64,000 nt of DNA, taken from assembly GCF_009906855.1 (NCBI RefSeq), contig NZ_CP047650.1, forward strand, positions 1,240,001 to 1,304,000, written 5' to 3'. The stretch comes from Xylophilus rhododendri. Lineage in GTDB: Bacteria; Pseudomonadota; Gammaproteobacteria; Burkholderiales; Burkholderiaceae_C. Shown here one piece after another: positions 36,944-47,207 of the stretch. Position numbers and translations under genes: made by a program. The stretch's first letter is position 1. Every line of letters begins with the position of its first letter. The notes beneath the pieces are model-generated. The model ran no database searches and was not told the origin of the DNA. It saw only the letters and a list, made by a program, of their open reading frames with translations.

Positions 36944-37930
36944 TCAGTCGAAGCTGATGTTGAGTGTCTTGATGAGATCGCCCCAGATCTTCGATTCCTG
37001 CGCGGCGCGGGCCTTGATCTGCTCGCTGCTGCCGGGGATGGGAAAGAGGAACTGCTCGTTGAGTTTCTTCTTCGTCTGGTCGTCGTCCAGGAAGGCAATG
37101 ACGGCGCCTGAGAGCTTCTTGACCACGTCCGCCGGCATGCCGGCCGGGCCGACCAGGGCGTACCAGCCCGGCAGCGCGGGCATCTGCGGCGCGAGTTCCT
37201 TGATCAGCGGGATGTTGGGCATGCGCGCGGCGCGTTTGTCGCCGGACTGGGCCAGGGCCACCACCGCGCCGGCCTCGTACTGGGGCAGCGCGGTGACGGT
37301 CACCACACACATCAGGTCGGTCTCGCCCGAGACCACCGACAGCAGCGCCGGGCCGGCACCCTTGTAGGGAATGTGGCGCACGTCCAGCTTCAGGTCGCGC
37401 ACGATCTTCTCCATGTAGAGATGCGTCGAGTTGCCCAGGCCCGCGCTGGCATAGGTGAGCTTGCCCGGCTCGGCCTTGGCTTTTGCGATGAAGTCCGCCC
37501 AGCTCTTGATGCCGCTGTTCTGGCTGGCGACCACCATGAAGCTGGCATCCACCACCGGGGCGATGAAGCTGAAGTCCTTGATCGGGTCGAAGGGCAGTTT
37601 CTTGTAGAGATGCTCGTTGAAGCTGGCCAGCGACACGCTGGTGAGGAAGACGGTGTAGCCGTCCGGCCGCTCCTTGGCGACGATGGAAGAGGCCAGCACG
37701 CCGTTGGCGCCGGGCTTGTTGTCCACCACCACCGAGCCGTTGAGGTAGCGGCCCATGAACTCGGCCAGCTGGCGGCCGGTGGCGTCGGCGCCGGAGCCCG
37801 GGCCCTGTGGAATCACCAGGCGGATCGGCCGCGCCGGATAGTCCTGCGCCCATGCGGCGCGCGGGCCGAAAGCCGCGGCCGCCGCCACCATCACCAGCGA
37901 GCGGCGCTGCATCCCTGAAACCTGCTTCAT
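36944..37930 (-). CDS. Bug/TctC-type substrate-binding protein
   Basis: 328 residues with a twin-Arg-like signal (MQRRSLVMVAAAAAFGPRAAWA) and the Bug core RPIRLVIPQGPGSGADATGR, then VDNKPGANGVLASSIVAKER and HIPYKGAGPALLSVVSGE. The usual GGG before D is replaced by GPGSGAD, as in the subgroup binding aromatic or larger acids. It is followed after 17 bases by the CocE-type hydrolase in one transcript. Confidence 0.93.
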   Translation of the reverse strand: MKQVSGMQRRSLVMVAAAAAFGPRAAWAQDYPARPIRLVIPQGPGSGADATGRQLAEFMGRYLNGSVVVDNKPGANGVLASSIVAKERPDGYTVFLTSVSLASFNEHLYKKLPFDPIKDFSFIAPVVDASFMVVASQNSGIKSWADFIAKAKAEPGKLTYASAGLGNSTHLYMEKIVRDLKLDVRHIPYKGAGPALLSVVSGETDLMCVVTVTALPQYEAGAVVALAQSGDKRAARMPNIPLIKELAPQMPALPGWYALVGPAGMPADVVKKLSGAVIAFLDDDQTKKKLNEQFLFPIPGSSEQIKARAAQESKIWGDLIKTLNISFD

Positions 37931-38016
37931 GTCTTCACCTCGGAACAATCGAACAAAGCCGTCCACGATGCAAAGAAAGTGCCAACTCCGGCAAGGGTGC
38001 TTGCCCGCAGGACGCA

Positions 38017-38050
38017 CAAAAGCCTCGCTGCAATCGCTTGCGGCGAGGCT
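38017..38050 (-). terminator. Rho-independent terminator after infA
   Basis: On the minus strand AGCCTCGC pairs with GCGAGGCT over a 14-base loop and is followed by TTTTGTG. It lies 35 bases after the infA stop. Confidence 0.6.
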
Positions 38051-38085
38051 CTTGACTGCACGCGGCCTGCCAGGCAGGCCGGCCC

Positions 38086-38352
38086 TCAACGGCGCTTGTG
38101 CGTCGGCGGTGCGCCGGTGCCCGGACGACGTTCGGGCAGGTGGCGGAACATGATGCGCCCCTTGCTCAGGTCGTAGGGGGACAGTTCCAGCGTGACGTCG
38201 TCGCCCGCGATGATGCGGATGCGGTGCTTCTTCATCTTGCCGCCGGTGTAGGCGATGAGTTCGTGGCCATTGCTCAGCAGCACACGGCAACGCGAGTCGG
38301 GCAGGATTTCTTCCACCCTGCCGCGCATTTCGATGAGTTCTTCTTTACCCAA
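38086..38352 (-). CDS. infA: Translation initiation factor IF-1 (TTG start)
   Basis: 88 residues: the S1/OB fold of IF-1 ([41 protein letters not shown] one residue shortened, [10 protein letters not shown]) plus a short basic tail ending PPTHKRR. The family start aligns with a TTG codon at 38352, preceded by AAGAAGG 7 bases away. No ATG lies nearby in frame. It is a second-copy type IF-1 near an RNA-binding protein rather than in a ribosomal operon, suggesting a cold- or stress-related role. Confidence 0.92.
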   Translation of the reverse strand: MGKEELIEMRGRVEEILPDSRCRVLLSNGHELIAYTGGKMKKHRIRIIAGDDVTLELSPYDLSKGRIMFRHLPERRPGTGAPPTHKRR

Positions 38353-38375
38353 GGATCTACCTTCTTGCGGAAATG

Positions 38376-38397
38376 AAAAAAGGCGGCCGGAGCCGCC
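38376..38397 (-). terminator. Terminator or attenuator between the RRM gene and infA
   Basis: On the minus strand GGCGGC-TCCG-GCCGCC is followed by six T residues: a textbook intrinsic terminator just after the RRM stop and 24 bases before the infA start. IF-1 would then be made by read-through or from a promoter inside this gap. Confidence 0.75.
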
Positions 38398-38404
38398 TCG
38401 GGGA

Positions 38405-38704
38405 TCAGTAGCCGCCGCGGCGGCCGTAGCCGTCGTTGCTGCGCGGAGCACGCGGCTCCTGCGGGCGGGCTTCGTTGACGGTCAGCGGACGGCCTTCGAG
38501 CTTCTTCTCGTGCATGCCGCCGATGGCTTGCTGGGCTTCGCTGTCGTTGGACATTTCGACGAAGCCGAAGCCCTTGGAGCGGCCGCTGTCGCGGTCGATG
38601 ACGACTTGCGCCTTCAGCACGGTGCCGAACTCGCTGAACATCTGGGTCAGGTCGTCGGAGGAAAGGGTGTAGGGCAGGTTGCCCACGTAGAGTTTGTTGC
38701 TCAT
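38405..38704 (-). CDS. RRM-domain RNA-binding protein
   Basis: 99 residues: one RNA recognition motif with RNP2 KLYVGNLPY at 4-12 and RNP1 KGFGFVEM at about 44-51, then a short Gly/Arg tail (GYGRRGGY). Such bacterial RRM proteins are cold-induced RNA chaperones in cyanobacteria and betaproteobacteria. The 5' region is long (to 38939) and contains a strong hairpin near 38791-38815, which would suit post-transcriptional control. It is followed by a terminator and infA. Confidence 0.92.
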   Translation of the reverse strand: MSNKLYVGNLPYTLSSDDLTQMFSEFGTVLKAQVVIDRDSGRSKGFGFVEMSNDSEAQQAIGGMHEKKLEGRPLTVNEARPQEPRAPRSNDGYGRRGGY

Positions 38705-38939
38705 AGGAATCTCCATGGCTGTTGAAAGGCGATGGAGCTTGAGAGCAATCACAAACACGGCGTCATGAAGGACGCCTTGGAAAACACCGCGGGGGACACA
38801 CCCGTGGGTGTGCCCTCCATTATGGACCGGCGCGGCATGCCTGCGGCCGGGCAATGACCTTTATTTCCAAAGGATGCTGCCGCAGCGAGAAGAAGCGTCG
38901 GGCCCGCACCCGCATTAAGGCACAGCATGCGTGACGGCC

Positions 38940-40955
<2,016 letters not shown>

Positions 40956-41105
40956 GTTCTCGGCTTTGATCTTGGTCTCCTTCGGCGCCGTTTCTGCGCG
41001 GCGCCTGCTGGCTCATCGTGGGCTTTGGGTGCCCGTCAGATTCTGCTGCGATACCTCCTTCGATGCAGCAGATCCTTGCTGTACAACACCGCTTCGCACA
41101 CACCT

Positions 41106-42743
41106 TTACTGCCGGCCGAAACGCTCCGCGCCGCCGCCCAGCGCGGGGCCGGCGGTGGGGTCCGCCGTATCGGGTTTCCTGGCGATCAGGGTCTGGGTGG
41201 TCAGGATCAGCCCGGCCACCGAGGCCGCGTTGCGCACCGCGCTCGAACTGACCTTGACCGGATCGATGATGCCGGCCAGCGCCAGGTCGGTGAAACGGCC
41301 GGTGCGCGCATCCAGGCCCACGCCGGGCTGGGCGGCCAGGGTGCGTTTCATCACACCGACGGCATCCAGCCCGCAGTTGGCCGCGATGAAATGCAGCGGC
41401 TGCTGCAAGGCCCGCTGCAGCAGGCGCGCGCCCTGCTGCACGCCACCGCTGCTGTGCTCGATCAGCGGTTCGAGCGCCGAGGCCGCCCGCAGCAGCGCCA
41501 GCCCGCCGCCGGGCACCACGCCTTCGGCGATGGCGGCGCGCGCGGCATGGATCGCATCCTCGATCAGGTGCAGCCGGCGTTTCTGCTCCACCGGCGTGGC
41601 GCCGCCGGCCATCAGCACCGCCGTGCCGCCGGAGAGCTTGGCGACGCGCTCCTTGAGTTTGTCGCGCTCCACGTTCTCCGGCGCCAGCTCCCATTGCCGG
41701 GTGGCCTGCTGGCGGCGGGCCTCGATCAGGGCCGGGTCGCCGGCACCGGCGGTCACCACCGTCTGGTTGGCCGAGATGCGCACCTGGCGCGCGCCGCCCA
41801 GGTCGCGTTGTTGCACGGCGGCGATGCTGCCGCCCAGGTCGCGTGCGATCACCCGGCCGCCGGTGAGGATGGCGATGTCCTCCAGCATGGCCTTGCGCCA
41901 GTGGCCGTATTCCGGCGGATGGATGGCCGCCACCGGCTGGCCGCCCCGGTCGCGCCAGGCCAGCAGGCTGACCACGCAGGCCGGCGCCACCTCGTCGGCG
42001 ATCACCAGCAGCGGCCGTTTCGCCTCGGCCGCCAGCGCCAGGATGGCATCCACTTCCGCCGTGGTCTGCAGCCGCATGTCGGTCATCAGGATCAGCGGGT
42101 TCTCCAGCACCACCTGCATGCGCTCCACGTCGGTGATCATGTGGTGCGACAGGTAGCCGCGGTCGAAGGCCATGCCGTCGACCACCTCCAGCCGGGTCTC
42201 GACGGTGCTGCCGTAATCCACATCGACGATGCCGCCCGGGCCCACCCGCTCCAGCGCTTCGGCCACCAGGTGGCCGGTGGCGACATCGTTGGCCGCCACC
42301 ACCGCCACCGCGCGCAGTTCCAGGCCGTCGGCCAGGGGCCGGGCCGAGCGCTGCAGCTCGGCGATCACCTCGGCCACCGCCAGCTCCAGCCCCTCCACCA
42401 ATTCCACCGGATTGGCGCCGCGCCCCAGGCAGGCCAGGCCGTCCTGCACCAGCGCATCGGCCAGCACGGTGGCGGTGGTGGTGCCGTCGCCGGCCACCTC
42501 GTTGGTCTGGCGCGAAACCTCGCGCAGCACCTGCGCGCCCATGTTCTCGAAGGGGCATTCCAGCTCCACCTCGGCGGCGATGCTCACGCCGTCGCGCGAG
42601 ATGATCGGCGTGCCGATCGGCCTGTCGATCACCACGTTCATGCCGCGCGGCCCCAGGGTGCCGCGCACCGCCCGCGCCAGCTTGGCCACGCCCCGGCCCA
42701 GGGCCTGGCGGGCTTCGTCGTCGTGCAACATGATGTTTGCCAT
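41106..42743 (-). CDS. GroEL-like chaperonin dedicated to the monooxygenase (MimG-like)
   Basis: 545 residues with GroEL blocks: GPRGMNVVIDRP, AGDGTTTATVLADALV for ATP hydrolysis, EGVVPGGGLALLRAA. It lacks the C-terminal Gly-Gly-Met tail and ends GGGAERFGRQ, and no groES is nearby, so it is not the housekeeping copy. In actinobacterial mim/prm clusters a GroEL homologue is needed to fold the hydroxylase. The start at 42743 follows GGAGACAAAAA. Confidence 0.93.
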   Translation of the reverse strand: MANIMLHDDEARQALGRGVAKLARAVRGTLGPRGMNVVIDRPIGTPIISRDGVSIAAEVELECPFENMGAQVLREVSRQTNEVAGDGTTTATVLADALVQDGLACLGRGANPVELVEGLELAVAEVIAELQRSARPLADGLELRAVAVVAANDVATGHLVAEALERVGPGGIVDVDYGSTVETRLEVVDGMAFDRGYLSHHMITDVERMQVVLENPLILMTDMRLQTTAEVDAILALAAEAKRPLLVIADEVAPACVVSLLAWRDRGGQPVAAIHPPEYGHWRKAMLEDIAILTGGRVIARDLGGSIAAVQQRDLGGARQVRISANQTVVTAGAGDPALIEARRQQATRQWELAPENVERDKLKERVAKLSGGTAVLMAGGATPVEQKRRLHLIEDAIHAARAAIAEGVVPGGGLALLRAASALEPLIEHSSGGVQQGARLLQRALQQPLHFIAANCGLDAVGVMKRTLAAQPGVGLDARTGRFTDLALAGIIDPVKVSSSAVRNAASVAGLILTTQTLIARKPDTADPTAGPALGGGAERFGRQ

Positions 42744-42783
42744 TTTTTTGTCTCCATCCATCTCGTTATTCAGGTCTTCAGGA

Positions 42784-43533
42784 TCAGTGAGCCGGCTGCC
42801 GCACGATGCGGATCGGCACGGCGGCGCCCGCGCCCGGCGGGTAACGCGCGGCCAGCAGGCCGCGGCACAGGGCGCCGTTGAATTCGGCGTTGATGTCCAC
42901 GCGCTGCGTGTCGGTCAGATGGCGCGCCAGGGCCGCCGCCGCGATCGCACCGCCCTCGGTATCGACAAAGGCCAGGGCGCCGCCGCCGGCCACGTCGCGG
43001 CGCTGCAGGTAGCGCGCCCGCAGGCGCTCGCCGGCCTCGGCCAGGGGCAGGCCGGCCAGGGCCTCGCGGCGCATGGCGACCAGGGCCTGCGCCGTGTGGC
43101 CGGCCTCCAGCAGCCAGGCCAGCAGGGCCGCCTGGCGGCGCTGGAAGGCCTTGCGCTCGAAGGTGCGGCGCAGGGCCTGCAAACCGCCCTCGGCCGCTTC
43201 GCCGAAGGCGGCTTCGAAGCCCTCGCCGCGTGCCACGCCGGCATTGATGGTGTCGGCGTACATATGGTCCTGCAGCAGCACCCTCACCCCCTCCACCCAG
43301 GCCAGTGACGAGACCGCGAGGCGCATGTCGTCGGCCATGAGGAAGGCGAAGTTGGCGGCGCACCAGTAGGTCGGCAAACGAAAGCCGATGCGCACCTGGC
43401 CGGGCGCGGTCAGGGTGATGTCGGTGATGAAGTCCAGCTCCGTCACCGGCTCGTCCAGCTCCGGGTCCACCACCGTCGCCAGGCAGGCGCGCACCTGGGC
43501 GATGCGCTCCTGCCGCAGGCGGCCGGTGTCCAT
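42784..43533 (-). CDS. DUF59/MIP18-domain protein of the monooxygenase cluster
   Basis: 249 residues. The N-terminal ~95 residues resemble the PaaD/SufT-type iron-sulfur assembly domain (VRACLATVVDPELDEPVTEL, then VRIGFRLPTYWCAANFAF). The C-terminal 150 residues are Ala-rich, helical and unrecognised. It overlaps the amidohydrolase stop as TGATG. The domain suggests metal-centre assembly for the hydroxylase or reductase; this is inference. Confidence 0.82.
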   Translation of the reverse strand: MDTGRLRQERIAQVRACLATVVDPELDEPVTELDFITDITLTAPGQVRIGFRLPTYWCAANFAFLMADDMRLAVSSLAWVEGVRVLLQDHMYADTINAGVARGEGFEAAFGEAAEGGLQALRRTFERKAFQRRQAALLAWLLEAGHTAQALVAMRREALAGLPLAEAGERLRARYLQRRDVAGGGALAFVDTEGGAIAAAALARHLTDTQRVDINAEFNGALCRGLLAARYPPGAGAAVPIRIVRQPAH

Positions 43534-44594
43534 CAGGCGGCCACCGCCGCGCCGTCGGCCGGCGCCAGCGCGGATTCCACCGGGCGGGCCTGGTGCGCGT
43601 TGGGCAGGCGCAGCTTCTGTGCCTCGATGTCCACGCCGTAGAGCCGGGCGGCGTTCAGGCCCAGGATCTTCTTCTTGGCCTCCAGGTCCAGCACCGCGCC
43701 GGTTTCCTTGGCCAGAGCCTCGGGCAGCTCGTAGGCCATGAAGTCCTCGATCAGCCAGTCGGGGGTCCAGATGCCGTAGTCGCTGCCGTAGAGCAGTTTG
43801 TCCGGCCCCAGCCACATCAGCAGCTGCGAGATCACATGGCCGAAGTACTGCGGCTTCTTGCGGATGAAGGGCAGCACCACCGCCAGGCCGCCGTAGACAT
43901 TGGTCTCCTGCGTGGCGATCCAGCAGAAGTCGTCCAGGCGCGGCAGGCCGCAATGCTCCACGATGAAATTCAGGCCCTGGAAGTTGGTGGCGGCCGCGTC
44001 GATGTCGGCCACGTCGAAGGCATCGCGGTCCAGCGGCAGGATGGTCGGGCCCTTGTGCACATGGATGTTGCGGATGCCCAGGGCTTCGCAGCGCTCCAGG
44101 TACTTCTCGGCCCAGGGGTCGGTGAGTTTGTAGCCCCGGCTGGCGCCCTTCCATTCGGCGGTGTAGAGCTTCACGCCCTGCAACTGGTGCTTGGCGGCGA
44201 GTTCGTCGAGCTGGTCCAGGCCCGCCGCCTCGTCGCGCGGGTCGAAGGCGCCATTGACGATGAAGCGGCCCGGGTACTGGGTCTTCAGCACAGCGTTCTG
44301 CTCGGTGGTGTTGAAGCCCTGCACATAGAAGTCGGTGAGGTAGGTCGGCTGGCAGATCGCCATGTCGTCGTAGCCGTGCACGAACAGGTCGCGGTGCATC
44401 TGCTCGGCGCTGTAGGTGTCGAACTGCTCGCGGGTGAGCAGCTTCTCGGCCGGGCTCAGGAAGGTGTGGTAGCCGTAGAAGCAGTTGATGAACTGCTCGC
44501 CGTGGATGTTCCTCTGGTTGGCCTTGCTGCCGTCCCATTTGTGGACATGGCCGTCGATGACGAAGATCTCTTCTCCGGATGCGGTGGTGTACAT
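43533..44594 (-). CDS. Amidohydrolase-family protein of the monooxygenase cluster
   Basis: 353 residues of the amidohydrolase-2 (ACMSD-like) fold: metal His pair in VIDGHVHKWDG, His in IHVHKGP, His in FIVEHCGLPRL and Asp in LLYGSDYGIWTP. A homologue occupies this place after the coupling-protein gene in actinobacterial propane monooxygenase clusters. It could process a ring or carboxyl intermediate, or help metal loading; no substrate is evident. Confidence 0.9.
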   Translation of the reverse strand: MYTTASGEEIFVIDGHVHKWDGSKANQRNIHGEQFINCFYGYHTFLSPAEKLLTREQFDTYSAEQMHRDLFVHGYDDMAICQPTYLTDFYVQGFNTTEQNAVLKTQYPGRFIVNGAFDPRDEAAGLDQLDELAAKHQLQGVKLYTAEWKGASRGYKLTDPWAEKYLERCEALGIRNIHVHKGPTILPLDRDAFDVADIDAAATNFQGLNFIVEHCGLPRLDDFCWIATQETNVYGGLAVVLPFIRKKPQYFGHVISQLLMWLGPDKLLYGSDYGIWTPDWLIEDFMAYELPEALAKETGAVLDLEAKKKILGLNAARLYGVDIEAQKLRLPNAHQARPVESALAPADGAAVAA

Positions 44595-44606
44595 GGTGCT
44601 GTCTCC

Positions 44607-44960
44607 TTATTCGTAGGCCATGGCTTCTTCCATGTTGCCGAAGAGCACCACGGTGTTTTCATCGACCATCACCATGCGCCCGTAGTGGGTGGAGGTGGAT
44701 ATCTCGAAGAGGTGGGCGGTCATCTCGCGGCCCAGGGCCTCGCCGATCTCGTCCATGTGGAATTCGATGCGGCCCTCGCCGTCGATGCGGATCATGGCCG
44801 GCAGGTAGGTCACCCGGATGCCGGGCTTGCTGGCCATCAGCTCGGCGATGGCGCGGGCCTCCACGCTGTCGTTCATGGTGACGCCGCACTGGTGCGAGAT
44901 GGTCTCCTGGAACTCCAGGTCCTTGAAGGACTTGAAGATGCTTTTCTCGTGGTCTGACAT
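44607..44960 (-). CDS. Di-iron monooxygenase coupling/effector protein (MmoB/DmpM family)
   Basis: 117 residues of the MmoB/DmpM fold (VGVTMNDSVEARAIAELMAS-like block and EFHMDEIGEALGREMTAHLFEIS, shortened here: FHMDEIGEALGREM). It binds the hydroxylase and gates oxygen and substrate access without its own cofactor. It has the longer N-terminus found in propane monooxygenase PrmD/MimD. It lies 36 bases after the small hydroxylase gene. Confidence 0.92.
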   Translation of the reverse strand: MSDHEKSIFKSFKDLEFQETISHQCGVTMNDSVEARAIAELMASKPGIRVTYLPAMIRIDGEGRIEFHMDEIGEALGREMTAHLFEISTSTHYGRMVMVDENTVVLFGNMEEAMAYE

Positions 44961-44996
44961 GGTGGGTCTCCTCGGTGGGTGGGATGGGGATTCGGG

Positions 44997-46082
44997 TCAG
45001 GCGGACAGCGCTTCGGGCAGCTCCAGGCCGAGCTGCACGGCGATGTTGCGGATGCGTCCGGTGGCCGAGGCCAGGGCGTCCTCGAAGCGCACCACCTTGA
45101 CGTGCGGCAGCGACCAGATCGGCTGCAGGTGCCGGGCCGCCGACAGCGCCAGCTCGCCGTAGCGCTGCAGCCAGCCATTGAAGAGCAGCACGTTCTGCGG
45201 CCCGTGGGTGTCGTCGCTCACCAGCATGTGCACCAGCTCCACGCAGTTGGCCAGGTTGCGCTGGTAGTCGCCCTCGGCGGCCGATACCACGGTGGGCGTG
45301 AGGAAGTCGTTCTGCGAGGCCGCCGCCTGCATGAAGAAACCGCTGCGCAGCAGCTCGCCGACCAGGGGCTCGAAGACGATGTTGACCGCGAAGTACTGGG
45401 CCAGGAAGTCGGTCTCGCCGCCTATGGTCTCGACCAGCTCGCGGGTGGGCTGCCAGACCGGATCGCTCAGCCACTGCTGCTTGCCGATCTCGGCGTCGAA
45501 GCCGGCGATGTCGGTGCCGATGTCGCCGAGGTAGAGCGTCAGGTCCTGGGCGAAACGCAGCTTGTAGGAGGCGTTGGTGAGGATGGTGCTGTTGACCATC
45601 TGGGTGTAGCCGTAGCGCTGCGCATGCATCAGCGCCGTGCCCATGCCGAACTCGGCATGCTTGTAGGCGCCCAGGTGTTTCTCCAGCACCTTGACCCAGG
45701 TCTTGTCGAAGCGCTGCGGCGCTCCGGCGCGCCGGGCGTTCTCCACCGCCTGCGAGATCATGCCGACGATGGTGGACTGGCGCTGGAAGTGGGTGCGCTC
45801 CCATTCCTCGTCCACCGCGCGGTAGGCATGCCAGTCGGCGCAGCGGGCCGCCGTCCAGGTCTCCGAATAGGTGGGCGTGCCGTCGGCGAAGGAGATGATC
45901 CAGTCCTGCAGCAGGTAGCGCTTGGGGTCGGGCTGCACGTCGAGGGTCATGTCCTCGTAGTGCGTGGCCTTGCGGCCCTTGGGGGTGAAGTAGTTGTACT
46001 TGCGGCTGTCGGAGCCGGCGAATTTCGCGGCGCCGGCCGCGCCCGAGGTGACCGCGGGCGAATCGAGGGTGGCGGTATCCAT
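44997..46082 (-). CDS. Di-iron monooxygenase hydroxylase small (beta) subunit
   Basis: 361 residues of the ferritin-like hydroxylase beta fold lacking a full set of iron ligands: YNYFTPKGRKATHYEDMTLD at the N-terminus, TWTAARCADWHAYR, then the long helix EKHLGAYKHAEFGMGTALMH. The subunit pairs with the catalytic alpha chain in an (alpha-beta)2 or (alpha-beta-gamma)2-like complex. The start at 46082 follows AGGAGACAAAGC. Confidence 0.93.
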   Translation of the reverse strand: MDTATLDSPAVTSGAAGAAKFAGSDSRKYNYFTPKGRKATHYEDMTLDVQPDPKRYLLQDWIISFADGTPTYSETWTAARCADWHAYRAVDEEWERTHFQRQSTIVGMISQAVENARRAGAPQRFDKTWVKVLEKHLGAYKHAEFGMGTALMHAQRYGYTQMVNSTILTNASYKLRFAQDLTLYLGDIGTDIAGFDAEIGKQQWLSDPVWQPTRELVETIGGETDFLAQYFAVNIVFEPLVGELLRSGFFMQAAASQNDFLTPTVVSAAEGDYQRNLANCVELVHMLVSDDTHGPQNVLLFNGWLQRYGELALSAARHLQPIWSLPHVKVVRFEDALASATGRIRNIAVQLGLELPEALSA

Positions 46083-46114
46083 GCTTTGTCTCCTGTTGGG
46101 TTTTGGAAGGTGGA

Positions 46115-47173
46115 TCAATGGGCCAGGCTCAGCGCGGCGCCGGCCTGGACGAACTTGTCGACATGGGTGTGCTCGGCCGCCACGCCCAGGCGCTGCAGCG
46201 CGGGCAGCACCGCATCGACCATGGGCGGCGGGCCGCAGACATAGGCATCGGCCTGGCCGGGCAGCGGGCGTTCGGCCATCACCCGTTGCAGGGCCTCGTG
46301 CACGAAGCCGGTCTCGCCCGTCCAGCCGTCCCCGGGCGCGGCCTGGGACAGCACGGGGATGAACTCGAAATCCGTTAGCCGTGCGGCCACGGCGGCGAAC
46401 TCTTCCAGGAAGAACAGGTCCTGCCGGCTGCGCGCGCCGTAGAAGAAGCGGATGGGCCGCTGCTCCCCGCTCTCGATGTGGTCCTGCAGGATGGACCACA
46501 GCGGCGCCATGCCCGAGCCGCCGCCCACCAGCAGCATCGGCCCGGGCCGCGCCTCTCGCCGGAAGCAGCCTCCGAAGGGGCCCTTCAGCGACACGGCCGT
46601 GCCCGGCCGCAGCCGGGCATCGACCAGCGAGGAGAAGGCCCCTTGCGGGTACTTGCGGATGATGAAGCGCAGGGTGTCCGGCGAACTCTGCGTGCTGGCC
46701 ATGGAGTACGAGCGCGTCACGCCCGCCTCCGGCACCGTGAGCTCCACATACTGGCCGGCCCAGAACTTCATCGGCTCGGCCAGCCGCACCTCCAGCAGGC
46801 GGATGTCGTGGGTGAGTTCGCTCACCGCCACCAGCTCGCCGGGGAAGTCCCGCACGGCGATGGAGCGCCGCATCAGGTCCTCGTCGTAGTTCAGCAGTTC
46901 CACCGTCAGGTCGCTGAAGGCGTAGGTGCGGCAGAGCAGCACATGGCCGGCATCGCGTTCGTAGTCGGGCAGCGCGAAGGTGGAGTAGTCCTGCACTTGG
47001 GCATCGCCTTCCAGCAGCACGCATTTGCAGCTGCTGCAGCGGCCCTCGCGGCAGCCGTGGGCCACCGCGATGCCCTGGCGGAAGGCGGCGTCCAGCACCC
47101 ACTCGCCCTCCTCGCATTCCATCTCGACGCCGACCGGCTCGAAGCGGACCTTGTGGATCTTCTTTTCGGACAT
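46115..47173 (-). CDS. NADH-dependent monooxygenase reductase
   Basis: 352 residues. The plant-type 2Fe-2S domain has Cys41, Cys46, Cys49 (CREGRCSSC) and Cys81. The FAD domain carries TRSYSMAS and the NAD domain GGGSGMAPL and CGPPPM. It passes electrons from NADH to the di-iron hydroxylase. The start at 47173 avoids a 29-residue N-terminal run that has no family support. It is placed between the two hydroxylase subunit genes, as in propane monooxygenase operons (A-B-C-D order). Confidence 0.95.
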   Translation of the reverse strand: MSEKKIHKVRFEPVGVEMECEEGEWVLDAAFRQGIAVAHGCREGRCSSCKCVLLEGDAQVQDYSTFALPDYERDAGHVLLCRTYAFSDLTVELLNYDEDLMRRSIAVRDFPGELVAVSELTHDIRLLEVRLAEPMKFWAGQYVELTVPEAGVTRSYSMASTQSSPDTLRFIIRKYPQGAFSSLVDARLRPGTAVSLKGPFGGCFRREARPGPMLLVGGGSGMAPLWSILQDHIESGEQRPIRFFYGARSRQDLFFLEEFAAVAARLTDFEFIPVLSQAAPGDGWTGETGFVHEALQRVMAERPLPGQADAYVCGPPPMVDAVLPALQRLGVAAEHTHVDKFVQAGAALSLAH

Positions 47174-47207
47174 GGTCTGGGTTTCCCGTGTTCGGCCGGC
47201 CGGCCGT

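Noticed and set aside
38791..38815. Hairpin GACACACCC/GGGTGTG in the RRM leader considered as a terminator
   Set aside because: It has a bulged stem and no T-run; it is mentioned only as leader structure.
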